DNA from: an uncultured Bacteroidia bacterium
GTDB lineage: Bacteria > Bacteroidota > Bacteroidia > Bacteroidales > UBA932
Direction: 5' to 3'
NCBI GenBank assembly: GCA_902792815.1
Contig: CADBAY010000007.1
Coordinates: 41,744 to 105,743, forward strand
Length of the DNA stretch: 64,000 bases
In this document: one piece after another, positions 42,080 to 50,311 of the stretch
How the letters are laid out: each line of letters opens with the position of its first letter
Position numbering within the stretch: position 1 is the stretch's first letter
The notes under the pieces: generated by a model
What the model was told of the DNA's origin: nothing
The model's database searches: none
The model's input: the letters and a program-made list of their open reading frames with translations, nothing else
Made by a program: the position numbers and the translations under genes

Positions 42080-42736
42080 TTATTTGTTAATCTGGCGGTG
42101 TACCGCTTCAAGATAGAATTCCTTACGCTGCTGCGGAGTTATGCGGTAGCGTATGAGGCGTGTGGCTGCTGACAGGCCATCATCCAGATTGCACATATAA
42201 AGGTCGTTCACATCGGCAAGGAAGAGGCTGTTGTAGCGTATATCGAGATACTTCTGTAGGCTTATCGTGTAGTTCATCGCCTTGAGCGCATCCTCCTCTT
42301 CGAGGTCGTCTTTGCTGAAAACAAAGAGCCCCATGCGGTCGAAGCGCCCGTAGAAGCCATTGCCCGCCTTAGCAACCTTGCTCTCCAGGATGCGCTGCAT
42401 GGGCAGGGCCATCTTCCAGTAGTTTAACTCCCTGGCTCCTATGTACTTACTCTTGCCTATACCAAACGAGTAGCCGTATTCCAGAATCTGGTCCAGGGTC
42501 TCATCACTTCCGGAAGGACTTAGGCCGGCCAGGTCTTTGAGCATTTCTTTTTCGGCCGTGCGGCTTTCCTCCATGGCCCGTGTGACTTCTATGCCTATGG
42601 AGTGTCCGTCCTTCGACTGAAGGTCGGGGCGGTCTTTGTTGACGAGCGTGTCGAACTCACGGCTGACGAGGGCCGAGAGCGCGATCTGGGCGTATTGCTC
42701 AAAGAAGCAAGTTCCGTATTTCCGAATTGCTTTCAT
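42080..42736 (-). CDS. Protein of unknown function
   Basis: A 218-residue soluble protein beginning MKAIRKYGTCFFEQYAQIAL, without signal or membrane segments. It is rich in charged residues and mixed alpha/beta (DGHSIGIEVTRAMEESRTAEKEMLKDL; FYGRFDRMGLFVFSKDDLEEED). DRPDLQSKDGHSIGIEVTRA resembles the D-(E/I)xE/V core of restriction-endonuclease-like folds found in stand-alone nuclease-like proteins, but I cannot identify a family. It has its own leaderless-type promoter and converges with the aldo/keto reductase. No toxin/antitoxin partner is adjacent. Confidence 0.75.
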   Translation of the reverse strand: MKAIRKYGTCFFEQYAQIALSALVSREFDTLVNKDRPDLQSKDGHSIGIEVTRAMEESRTAEKEMLKDLAGLSPSGSDETLDQILEYGYSFGIGKSKYIGARELNYWKMALPMQRILESKVAKAGNGFYGRFDRMGLFVFSKDDLEEEDALKAMNYTISLQKYLDIRYNSLFLADVNDLYMCNLDDGLSAATRLIRYRITPQQRKEFYLEAVHRQINK

Positions 42737-42742
42737 CCCACA

Positions 42743-42750
42743 CAAAGTTA
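42743..42750 (-). promoter_or_regulatory. -7 box of the reverse unknown gene (leaderless)
   Basis: Reverse-strand TAACTTTG, exactly 6 nt before the ATG at 42736. Confidence 0.6.
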
Positions 42751-42767
42751 AGTGATTCTTATCATTT

Positions 42768-42799
42768 TTTGCATTTTATTATCGAAGTTTTTATATTTA
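42768..42799 (+). promoter_or_regulatory. Candidate promoter of the rhodanese-MBL gene
   Basis: TTTG at 42768-42771, a 20-nt gap, then TATATTTA (one mismatch to TAnnTTTG) at 42792-42799, 29 nt before the first ATG. Confidence 0.5.
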
Positions 42800-42828
42800 A
42801 CGCCGGTTATCAGGTTAACCGCTTTACT

Positions 42829-43875
42829 ATGATGAAGAAACTTTTTCTTGTATTGATGCTTTCTTTTTGGAGTTTGTTTTCATCCAGGGCTGGCGTTACC
42901 GATCTTGACGTTAACGCCTTCGAACAAAAGGTCGCCGATCCTTCGGTGGCTATAATTGATGTGCGCTCTGCCGAGGAGTACGCCGCCGGCCATCTGAGGG
43001 GCGCATCAAATGTCGACTGGTTTGCCCCTGACTTCGTTGATCAGGTGGTGGCTTCATATCCCAAGAATGTCCCCCTTGCACTGTACTGCCGCAGCGGCAG
43101 GCGGAGCTCTTCTGCAGCCGGCAAACTTGCCAAGGAAGGGTACACCGTATTCAACCTCGAGGGCGGTTTTCTGGCCTGGAACAAAATGCGTAAGAAAGTA
43201 TGCTATTACGACGTGCAGACTTTCTTTACCCCCGGCGGAACCCCCGTTATGCTGACGTTGATAAAGCACGGTTCCCTTGAAGTGTCGGCCAAAGGTGTAT
43301 CCATACAGATTGACCCTGTAACCGAATACGGCCGGCGTACGGAATACTCGGTAGAATTCCCCAAGGCAGATGTAGTACTGGTGACCCACGAGCACGGCGA
43401 CCATCTCGACGCTTCGGCTATCAAGGCGCTATCCGATAGCAAGACACGCGTGATTATCAACGCGGCCGGCGCTGAGGCTCTGGGCAGCGGGGAAGTGATA
43501 GCCAATGGAGGTACCGCCACCCTGCCCGGCGGTATTCTGCTTGAAGCGGTCCCTGCCTACAATACCACCAAGGGCCGCGAGAAGTTCCATCCCAAGGGGA
43601 ACGGCAACGGATATGTGCTCAACATCGACGGGCTTAAGATCTACATTGCCGGCGATACCGAGCCCTATCCCGAAATGGAATCGCTGAATGGCGTTGATGT
43701 GGCCCTTCTGCCTGTCAATCAGCCATATACCATGACTGTCGACCAGTGTGTCAAGGCTGCCCAGCTAATCGAGCCCAAGACGCTTATCCCGTATCATTAT
43801 TCCCAAACGGATATCTCCGGCCTCCCGGCTCTTCTCCCGGAAGTAAAAGTCATCATCCGGGTCAGCATGCGCTAG
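42829..43875 (+). CDS. Exported rhodanese fused to a metallo-beta-lactamase-fold domain
   Basis: A 348-residue exported protein with signal peptide KKLFLVLMLSFWSLFSSRAG. The rhodanese domain (about 25-122) has the active-site Cys87 in YCRSGRRSSS. The MBL-fold domain (about 137-348) has THEHGDHLD, with His187, His189, Asp191 and His192, followed by IYIAGDTEPY. The order rhodanese-then-MBL differs from the usual persulfide dioxygenase order (MBL then rhodanese). The MBL part resembles UlaG-type lactonases, and no glutathione-binding feature is evident. Role unknown; periplasmic sulfur or thiol handling is a possibility. ATG choices at 42829 and 42832 are equivalent. Confidence 0.88.
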   Translation: MMKKLFLVLMLSFWSLFSSRAGVTDLDVNAFEQKVADPSVAIIDVRSAEEYAAGHLRGASNVDWFAPDFVDQVVASYPKNVPLALYCRSGRRSSSAAGKLAKEGYTVFNLEGGFLAWNKMRKKVCYYDVQTFFTPGGTPVMLTLIKHGSLEVSAKGVSIQIDPVTEYGRRTEYSVEFPKADVVLVTHEHGDHLDASAIKALSDSKTRVIINAAGAEALGSGEVIANGGTATLPGGILLEAVPAYNTTKGREKFHPKGNGNGYVLNIDGLKIYIAGDTEPYPEMESLNGVDVALLPVNQPYTMTVDQCVKAAQLIEPKTLIPYHYSQTDISGLPALLPEVKVIIRVSMR

Positions 43876-44285
43876 GCAGGGGAGTCTGCCTTCTCTTGCA
43901 ACTCCCGCTCTATGAGGGGGAGCAGTCCGTCGTCGGCCGGCAGCCACTGTACGGAGTGAAGGGTGCCGGCAGAGAGCCAGCGGGCCGCTTCGTGCTCGTT
44001 GAGGTGCAGCGCGCCGGTAAGGAGAGAGCACATGAAGCAATGCATAGTAAGATGGAACTTCGGATAGTCCCATTCGACCGTGCAGAGGAATTTATCTACG
44101 CTTATCTCAGTATCCAGTTCTTCGCGGATTTCGCGCACAAGCGCCTCCTGAGGGGTCTCGCCGGGCTCCATCTTGCCGCCCGGCCATTCCCACCAGTCTT
44201 TCCATTCGCCGTAGCCGCGCTGGGTGGCAAACACCTTGTCACCTTTGCGGATAATGGCCGCCACTACTTCTATCGTCTTTCCCAT
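43872..44285 (-). CDS. Nudix hydrolase (MutT/8-oxo-dGTPase-like)
   Basis: A 137-residue cytosolic enzyme. The Nudix box is intact from GKMEPGETPQEALVREIREE (GX5EX7REUXEE). AAIIRKGDKVFATQRG and WEWPGGKMEPGE are MutT-like. The family hydrolyses nucleoside diphosphates linked to other groups, often 8-oxo-dGTP. It converges with the rhodanese gene (4-bp overlap) and has its own well-formed promoter at 44330-44360. Confidence 0.92.
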   Translation of the reverse strand: MGKTIEVVAAIIRKGDKVFATQRGYGEWKDWWEWPGGKMEPGETPQEALVREIREELDTEISVDKFLCTVEWDYPKFHLTMHCFMCSLLTGALHLNEHEAARWLSAGTLHSVQWLPADDGLLPLIERELQEKADSPA

Positions 44286-44329
44286 CTGCTAAACATTATT
44301 GTGGCTCCAATGGAAGCCGGGGTAATAAA

Positions 44330-44360
44330 CAAAGATAGCGATTAATGGCAAATATACAAA
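44330..44360 (-). promoter_or_regulatory. Promoter of the Nudix gene
   Basis: Reverse-strand TATCTTTG (44330-44337) with TTTG at 44357-44360, gap 19 nt. The ATG is 44 nt downstream of the box. Confidence 0.72.
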
Positions 44361-44391
44361 GGAACAGCAGAACCGAATTAGCCCTCGTTTC

Positions 44392-44422
44392 TTGCTTTTT
44401 TTGCCGAGACTTTGTACTTTAG
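44392..44422 (+). promoter_or_regulatory. Candidate promoter of the small OMP gene
   Basis: TTG at 44392-44394, gap 20, TACTTTAG (one mismatch to TAnnTTTG) at 44415-44422, 21 nt before the ATG. Confidence 0.5.
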
Positions 44423-44443
44423 CAAGTTCGACTTGGTAGATAC

Positions 44444-44980
44444 ATGAAAAAGTACATCGTTCTATTGTTATTATCATTCATCACGCTTACCCCTTGCCTT
44501 GCGCAGAATCCTCATCAGGTCCGCATAGGCTGGGGGGATATGCTGTTTGAATCGCTGGTATTCAGGCAGGCAGCTCCGGCATTGGGCGGGAAGGGCTTCA
44601 CTGGCCACATCTTTGCCGAGTACCAGTACAGCGTGAGCAAAGTTGTGAGCGTCGGAGGGCAGCTTGATTTCGAAGGCATCTTCGCCGCCGACATGAATAA
44701 TTACGACGTCACAGTGATGCCCACCGTGCGTTTCACTTACCTCCGGAGGCCTTGGGTTGAGCTGTATTCGGGGCTGGGCGCCGGTCTGCTCTGCGCCCTT
44801 GACAATCAGGGCGGTGCGGAGTTCGCACCGGCCGTGAACATCAATCTTTTCGGCGTCCAGGTGGGCAAAGGCCCGATATCTGCCAGTGTTGAACTGGGAG
44901 CTCTCAATTCGATGTTCAAATCCCGGGTTTATATGCTCGGATCGCGTTTGGTTTCAGTCAGTTTGAATTACCGCTTTTGA
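44444..44980 (+). CDS. Small outer-membrane beta-barrel protein
   Basis: A 178-residue exported protein (KKYIVLLLLSFITLTPCLAQ). Alternating strands (GFTGHIFAEYQYSVSKVVSV, VMPTVRFTYLRRPWVELYSG) and a terminal SVSLNYRF predict an 8-stranded outer-membrane barrel. I know no family name. It is 3 bp from the following alpha/beta hydrolase lipoprotein, and the two plus the next lipoprotein appear to form an operon. Confidence 0.8.
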   Translation: MKKYIVLLLLSFITLTPCLAQNPHQVRIGWGDMLFESLVFRQAAPALGGKGFTGHIFAEYQYSVSKVVSVGGQLDFEGIFAADMNNYDVTVMPTVRFTYLRRPWVELYSGLGAGLLCALDNQGGAEFAPAVNINLFGVQVGKGPISASVELGALNSMFKSRVYMLGSRLVSVSLNYRF

Positions 44981-44983
44981 CCG

Positions 44984-46210
44984 ATGAAAAGATACTTACA
45001 TATACTCCCGTTGCTCCTGCTTGCAGTCGGATGCCAAGTTCCTGAAGTGATTGATGTGGATTTTGACTCCTTTCAGGTTACCAGCGTGAAGTCGTCGGCG
45101 CTTTTCCTCGACGACGGCTCGCTCAATCCCGAGGTAAAGCTGATGGAAGATCCCAACCTGCCCGAAGAACCTCAGACTAAAGTCGCCCATACCGACGTAG
45201 CTACCATAGCCCGTAACATGCTGGACCAGGTCAACTCCAACCGCATTATCCAGTATGCCGGCACCTTCTCGGGCCACGATGTCGACGGTGTGACTCCGCT
45301 CAAGCAGTCGGGAAAGCTGCTGCTGCCCGAGAAAGGCCCCATAAAGAACCTGGTGCTTGTAAGCCATTATACCATAGGCTCCAACGATGAGGCTCCGTCG
45401 ATGTGCTTCCCCATGGAGGGTATGGTTGCGGCCAAGGGTTACGCCGTGGTGATTGCCGATTACATAGGCTACGGTGTAACCGCCGACCGCATCCATCCGT
45501 ATATGCACACCCGCAGCACATCCCAGAGCGTTGTGGACATGGCCCTTGCGGTGAAGCCCTTCCTTGAGCACATCGGACGCGTGCCTGAAGAGAAGGAGGT
45601 AATTCTGATGGGCTATTCCCAGGGCGGTTCCACCACCATGGCCGTCATGGATATGCTGCAGGATGATTACAGGTCCGTCTTTCCTATAAAGAGGGTATTT
45701 GCCGGAGGCGGCCCCTACGACCTTGCCGCTACCTTCGATTACTCCATGGAGGTAGACAAAACCGGCATTCCATGCGCCATTCCTATGATAGTGCAGGGGG
45801 TGAACGACGGCGAGAGCCTGGGCCTGAATATGAAAGATTTCTTTAAAGGCAGCCTGCTGGAGAACTACAAAGAATGGATCAACACCAAGAAGTATACGGT
45901 GGCCGAAATCAACAAAATGATAGGATCCCGTTACTTGCACGACATTATGACCGACCTAGGCCGTGACAAGACCAGCGGCGAGACAGCCCGCCTGTACAGG
46001 GCCTTGCTCAAGAATTCGGTGCTCAACTTCCGGCCCGAGGCTCCAGTATATTTGTTCCACAGCCGCGAAGACCAGACAGTTCCGTTCATTAATGCCATCC
46101 AGGCCGAGAATTACTTTAAGCTGAACGATGTCCGCTTCAATTTTGGCGACTATGGCCAGCACGCAATGGGTTGCATCCGTTTCATAATCTTGGTTTACAA
46201 CATGCTATGA
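44984..46210 (+). CDS. Alpha/beta hydrolase lipoprotein
   Basis: A 408-residue lipoprotein (MKRYLHILPLLLLAVGC). The nucleophile elbow is GYSQGGS with Ser212. The acid is probably in SREDQTV and the His in GQHAMG, so a complete triad is present. The N-part has an oxyanion-type SHYTIGSNDEAPS. The size and shape resemble secretory lipase/peptidase-like alpha/beta hydrolases. Substrate unknown. The stop overlaps the next lipoprotein gene by 4 bp. Confidence 0.87.
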   Translation: MKRYLHILPLLLLAVGCQVPEVIDVDFDSFQVTSVKSSALFLDDGSLNPEVKLMEDPNLPEEPQTKVAHTDVATIARNMLDQVNSNRIIQYAGTFSGHDVDGVTPLKQSGKLLLPEKGPIKNLVLVSHYTIGSNDEAPSMCFPMEGMVAAKGYAVVIADYIGYGVTADRIHPYMHTRSTSQSVVDMALAVKPFLEHIGRVPEEKEVILMGYSQGGSTTMAVMDMLQDDYRSVFPIKRVFAGGGPYDLAATFDYSMEVDKTGIPCAIPMIVQGVNDGESLGLNMKDFFKGSLLENYKEWINTKKYTVAEINKMIGSRYLHDIMTDLGRDKTSGETARLYRALLKNSVLNFRPEAPVYLFHSREDQTVPFINAIQAENYFKLNDVRFNFGDYGQHAMGCIRFIILVYNML

Positions 46211-47016
46211 AAAGAATAGTCCTTTTTGCCCTCAGCCTTCTGCTTGTCTGCTGCAACTCCGAGGACAAGACCATTACCACTCCTGCCACTATTGAAGTGA
46301 GCGTTGACAAGGTTGGTGCTACCAAGGTTTGGTTCAGCGTGAAGAGCAGCAGCCCCGATGCTGCGTACATATACAGGGGCGTGAGCGACTTTGATGATAT
46401 GGAAGATATCGTCAAGTTCACCGACAGCGACCAGGTAATTGCCTCCAAGTATTTGGAATACCTGAGCGAGATTTACGAGATGGCTTACACAAATGATATC
46501 CAGATATCCAGTTTCCAGGATGCTTTCTGTTTCAAGGGCAACCGCTCTTTCAGTATGGTACACGTGGGGTCGAATATGAAACACAGGATAATTGTCTTTC
46601 AGGTCAACCCTGATACCCGCACGATTATCGGCGAGCCGGTAGGCGTTGAGTTTACCACCCAGGAGTTGCCCGACATCGAGATGGACTTTGATGTCAAGAT
46701 TGACGGGGACGTGTTGACCATCATTCCCTCCGATCCCGAACAGGAATACATCTGGGATTATGAAAGTGCCATATATCTCGAAAGCGAGCCCCTTATAGAT
46801 ATGTACAACTACCTCTACGACCTGACCGATATGTATGAACAATACGGATTCGCCGATCAAATGTTGTCCAAGGGGACTGAGACCTACGTTTTCTCTAAAG
46901 ACAACACGCGAATGGTCAAGGGTATGACATACTACATCGCAATCGCTCCGTACGCCAATCACGAGATTGCCGCAATCCCCCAAATCTGGTCTTTCGAGTA
47001 CTTAGCCGGGCAATAA
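46207..47016 (+). CDS. Lipoprotein of unknown function
   Basis: A 269-residue lipoprotein (MKRIVLFALSLLLVCC) with repeated acidic beta segments and a Tyr/Asp-rich middle (DMYNYLYDLTDMYEQYG). The pattern TIEVSVDKVGATKVWFSVK suggests a fibronectin type III-like first domain. I do not recognise a family. I chose the ATG that overlaps the hydrolase stop; the longer frame begins inside that gene. DinB starts 3 bp later. Confidence 0.8.
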   Translation: MKRIVLFALSLLLVCCNSEDKTITTPATIEVSVDKVGATKVWFSVKSSSPDAAYIYRGVSDFDDMEDIVKFTDSDQVIASKYLEYLSEIYEMAYTNDIQISSFQDAFCFKGNRSFSMVHVGSNMKHRIIVFQVNPDTRTIIGEPVGVEFTTQELPDIEMDFDVKIDGDVLTIIPSDPEQEYIWDYESAIYLESEPLIDMYNYLYDLTDMYEQYGFADQMLSKGTETYVFSKDNTRMVKGMTYYIAIAPYANHEIAAIPQIWSFEYLAGQ

Positions 47017-47019
47017 CCT

Positions 47020-48462
47020 TTGTCCAGGATTGTCTTTCATATCGATGTGAACTCCGCCTTTCTTAGCTGGACGGCGGTAAAGATGGTACGCGAGGGCGGG
47101 CCTGATATACGTCTGGTGCCGTCGGTGGTCTCGGGCGATCCGGGCGACCGGCGTAGCATTATCACGGCGGCGTCCATCCCTGCCAAGAAGCTCGGCATCA
47201 AAACCGCTACTCCGGTCACGATGGCTCTGCGTACCTGTCCGTCGCTTGTGATCGTTGGCGGCGACTGGACTTGGTACAAGCAATGCTCGGAGGGCTTCAT
47301 TGCCATCTGCAGGCGCTATTCGCCGGTGCTGCAGCAGTTCTCAATCGATGAGTGCTTCATCGATATGACCCTCCGCTGCTCGCAGGAAAACGCTGTGTCG
47401 GTGGCGACCCGGCTCAAAGACGAAATCAAGGCCCGCCTCGGCTTTACCGTCAACGTGGGGGTGGGTTCCAACAAGCTCCTCGCCAAGATGGCCTCCGACT
47501 TCGAAAAGCCCGACAAGGTGCATACTCTCTGGGAGAGCGAGGTGCAGGAGAAGATGTGGCCGCTGGGCGTGCGCGACCTCCTCTGGGTGGGCAAGAAGAC
47601 AGAGGAGCGCCTTACCGCATACGGCATCAGAACGATAGGGGACCTTGCACGGCTGAGCCTCGGTCCGTTGACCCGGCTGGTGGGCCGCAAGTTCGCCCTG
47701 CAGCTGCACGAGAACGCCAACGGACGTGACGATTCTCCTGTCGAGACCGAGGTCGCCGAGGCCAAGAGCTACAGCGCCGAGCGTACTTTCAGCCAAGACC
47801 TGGTGGACCCTAAAGATATCGACCGGGCGCTGTTTTACGTGGCCTGCATCGTGGCGCACCGCATCCGGAGGGACGATTTCAGGGCATCGACGGTATCGAT
47901 GTTTGTAAAGTACAAAGACTTCTCGGTGTCGCAGAAGCAGACCTCGCTCGCGCAGCCTACAGACGTTACGGCCGTTATATTGAATGAGGCCCGGAGGATG
48001 CTCGTTGAGGCTTGGGATGGCGTGACGCCCCTGAGGCAAGTAGGCCTCGGAGTGTCGAAGCTCACGCACGAATCGGCCTTGCAGATGTCGCTGTTCGAAG
48101 ATCCGAAGATGGAGTACTACCGCGAATGGGACCGCCAGTACGACGAGCAGCGTGCCCTTGCCGAGGATGCCCGCATGCTGGCTTACGAGCGGAGGGTTAC
48201 GCTGCCACCGGTTGAGAATCCTTCACGCGGTGCAGCACAGCCTGCCCAGCAGCATTCCCGCCGCCCGGCCGCCCCGAAGGACGATGCCCTGGTATTCACT
48301 TACCCGAGCGGGGAAGCTGCGCTCTTGGCCGCCAAAAAGGCCATCAAAGGGCATCCTACCTACCGATTCCAGCGCCGCCGCCAGGACAACGGAGCCGACT
48401 GCTTCGAAGTCCTGGACGACGGCAAACTGATCGAACGCCACTGCGTCAGCGAGGGCGCTTGA
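47020..48462 (+). CDS. dinB: Y-family DNA polymerase (DinB/Pol IV-like)
   Basis: A 480-residue translesion polymerase. HIDVNSAFLSW carries the first catalytic Asp and QFSIDECFIDM the catalytic Asp-Glu pair. GVGSNKLLAKMASD is the helix-hairpin-helix region. The little-finger domain follows, and about 75 residues are added at the C-terminus after a Pro/Ala/Gln-rich linker, ending in a beta-rich FQRRRQDNGADCFEVLDD module. The start must be TTG at 47020, because the in-frame stop of the previous gene lies 6 bp upstream and any ATG would remove the catalytic Asp. Its end overlaps the convergent DUF2807 gene by 17 bp. Confidence 0.92.
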   Translation: MSRIVFHIDVNSAFLSWTAVKMVREGGPDIRLVPSVVSGDPGDRRSIITAASIPAKKLGIKTATPVTMALRTCPSLVIVGGDWTWYKQCSEGFIAICRRYSPVLQQFSIDECFIDMTLRCSQENAVSVATRLKDEIKARLGFTVNVGVGSNKLLAKMASDFEKPDKVHTLWESEVQEKMWPLGVRDLLWVGKKTEERLTAYGIRTIGDLARLSLGPLTRLVGRKFALQLHENANGRDDSPVETEVAEAKSYSAERTFSQDLVDPKDIDRALFYVACIVAHRIRRDDFRASTVSMFVKYKDFSVSQKQTSLAQPTDVTAVILNEARRMLVEAWDGVTPLRQVGLGVSKLTHESALQMSLFEDPKMEYYREWDRQYDEQRALAEDARMLAYERRVTLPPVENPSRGAAQPAQQHSRRPAAPKDDALVFTYPSGEAALLAAKKAIKGHPTYRFQRRRQDNGADCFEVLDDGKLIERHCVSEGA

Positions 48463-49156
48463 TTTTCCCCAGCCCGTGGGTTTGGGCGGAGAAGTCTTTG
48501 CAGTCGAGGCCGGAAGCGTCGATGTCTCCGGCGCCGTTGATTTCTGCCTTTGCTTTGCCGGCGCGTCCGGTAATCACGATGTCGCCGGCTCCGTTGACCT
48601 CCATGCTGAGCTCGGAGCAGTCAAGTCCGTCGATGTCAATATCTGCGCTGCCGTTTGTGTAGATGGTGGCGCTGCCGGTCTTGAGCCCGTCGATATCAAT
48701 GTCGGCGGCTCCGTTTACTTCAACCTTAAAGTCGGGCGCGGAGATGCCGGTTGGAGCGCTGAATTCTACGGCGCCGTTGAAATTGACCTCCTTGAGCTCG
48801 GGACATGAGACTTTGAGCGTAACTTTCTGGAGCTTGTTGAATGAGATTTTGCTGTCTTTGCTTACCGACAGTTTGCCGTCTTTATTTTCAATAACAATGT
48901 ATTTTAATACGTTGTCGGGCCCGCTGAGCGATACTGAGCTTTCTCCGGCAGTATAAACTACATTGCACGCAATATAGCTGCTGATGGAGTTGAATTCACC
49001 CATGGTGGTGTCTTTGGTCGCCATAGAGTCGCTGGCTACTATGACCTTTTTCCCTTCGCTTGTACCATCCAGGAGAGCGCTGTTTACTTTGATGAAGCGG
49101 CAGGAGGGGAGGGAAAGCAATGCTACTGCTGCAAGTATGAGTTGAATCTTTTTCAT
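48446..49156 (-). CDS. DUF2807 (GIN-type) lipoprotein
   Basis: A 236-residue lipoprotein (MKKIQLILAAVALLSLPSC). The body is the DUF2807 'head GIN' beta-helix: repeated short strands with GAADIDIDGL, GSADIDIDGL, GAGDIVITG and GAGDIDASGL. The function of the family is unknown, but it is commonly found beside ABC/GntR modules. It is 7 bp after the GntR gene, the last gene of the ABC operon. Confidence 0.88.
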   Translation of the reverse strand: MKKIQLILAAVALLSLPSCRFIKVNSALLDGTSEGKKVIVASDSMATKDTTMGEFNSISSYIACNVVYTAGESSVSLSGPDNVLKYIVIENKDGKLSVSKDSKISFNKLQKVTLKVSCPELKEVNFNGAVEFSAPTGISAPDFKVEVNGAADIDIDGLKTGSATIYTNGSADIDIDGLDCSELSMEVNGAGDIVITGRAGKAKAEINGAGDIDASGLDCKDFSAQTHGLGKIKRPR

Positions 49157-49163
49157 ATCTATT

Positions 49164-49502
49164 CTACTTAATGTATTCTTTAAGGTCTACGCCGAGCAGG
49201 GAAGCGCGCTGCAGGAGCTGAGGCACTTCTTCTTCGATAAACTTGCGGCGTTCGGTTTCGCGGATAAGTTCGATTGCATCTTCACTCACGAAGAAGCCTA
49301 TGCCGCGCTGGTTGTAGATGACCTTGCGGTCAGTCAGGATCTCATAGGAGCGGGCCACTGTATTGGGATTGACTCCTATCGATGCACCCCATTCGCGAAC
49401 GGACGGGATCCGGCTGCCGGGCGTGAAACTGCCCGAGAGAATCCGGTCGCAAATGTTGTCCGCGATCTGGATGTAGATTGGTTTGTTGTTGTCAAATTCC
49501 AT
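49164..49502 (-). CDS. GntR-family regulator (YtrA type)
   Basis: A 112-residue DNA-binding protein. The winged helix spans about residues 8-75 (PIYIQIADNICDRILSGSF, IPSVREWGASIGVNPNTVAR) and a short helical C-tail (EEVPQLLQRASLLGVDLKEYI) replaces the larger effector domains, which is the YtrA subfamily form. I chose the ATG at 49502, because the longer frame enters the permease gene. It is 5 bp after the permease stop. The AGTGTA-12 nt-TACACT palindrome at 51144-51167 is its likely operator, giving autoregulation of the operon. Confidence 0.9.
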   Translation of the reverse strand: MEFDNNKPIYIQIADNICDRILSGSFTPGSRIPSVREWGASIGVNPNTVARSYEILTDRKVIYNQRGIGFFVSEDAIELIRETERRKFIEEEVPQLLQRASLLGVDLKEYIK

Positions 49503-49507
49503 GGCTA

Positions 49508-50311
49508 TTAGTGTTTGAGGGTGCGCAGGCGGAGCCAAGTGAGTACAAGCAGACCGCCTAGCGTTATGATGTTGAAGATGTTGAGCGTCCAGTTGAAGGC
49601 GTCAATCGCCGATGCGGGATCGTTGATGTCATCAACAAATTTGCTGATCGAGTCGCCTAGACCAAGCTTCGCAGCAACGATTGCGAGTATCGAAAGAACG
49701 GTACTCAAGACGAACAAGAAGAGGAAGGTTTTGGCAACTTTGGCTTTCTTGAAGAATATTCCGCCCAAGGTGAAAGTGAGGGCGCATCCGCACCATCCGA
49801 GGAATAAGATGGCCGGCATGTTGACGGAAACATCTTCATCGCCGGTTATGCTTGCCAAATCGGAGGCTAAATCCGAGTTGATTATACCGTTACCATAGAT
49901 GGACGGGGCCAGCCAGCTGAGCAGAGCATCGGAAGCGAGGGTGAGCACCAGTAAAGCAACCGGAACCACTATGCAGACCATCAGCACCATCGAGAGCCAT
50001 TTCTCGGTAGTTGACGCCGGAAGCATCAGGAAATCAGACCCTGTACGCTTGTCGGTGATGGATCCGTAGATTTTTACGCCTGCCGAAACTGCGGTGACGA
50101 AAAGAACTATGCTCAGCACGATTATCTTGGATTCACCTGGCATCGTATATACGTTACCCCCTCGGAGCAGCATAGTCAGAAGATGGATAATAAACAGTAT
50201 CACAGGCATCAACCCCAGCACCAGGAGGCTTATTCCGTAATTGTTGCCTGCCCTGCGCAGATCGTAGGCGAAGTAATTGCCGAAACGCTTGAAGTCGAAA
50301 ATGTTATTCAT
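49508..50311 (-). CDS. ABC transporter permease
   Basis: A 267-residue membrane protein with about six segments (LLVLGLMPVILFIIHLLTML; IIVLSIVLFVTAVSAGV; ALLVLTLASDALLSWL; NIITLGGLLVLTWLRL). It overlaps the ATPase gene by 8 bp, so they form a transporter. Such two-gene ABC modules with YtrA regulators are often involved in antimicrobial or envelope-stress responses. The substrate cannot be read. Confidence 0.88.
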   Translation of the reverse strand: MNNIFDFKRFGNYFAYDLRRAGNNYGISLLVLGLMPVILFIIHLLTMLLRGGNVYTMPGESKIIVLSIVLFVTAVSAGVKIYGSITDKRTGSDFLMLPASTTEKWLSMVLMVCIVVPVALLVLTLASDALLSWLAPSIYGNGIINSDLASDLASITGDEDVSVNMPAILFLGWCGCALTFTLGGIFFKKAKVAKTFLFLFVLSTVLSILAIVAAKLGLGDSISKFVDDINDPASAIDAFNWTLNIFNIITLGGLLVLTWLRLRTLKH

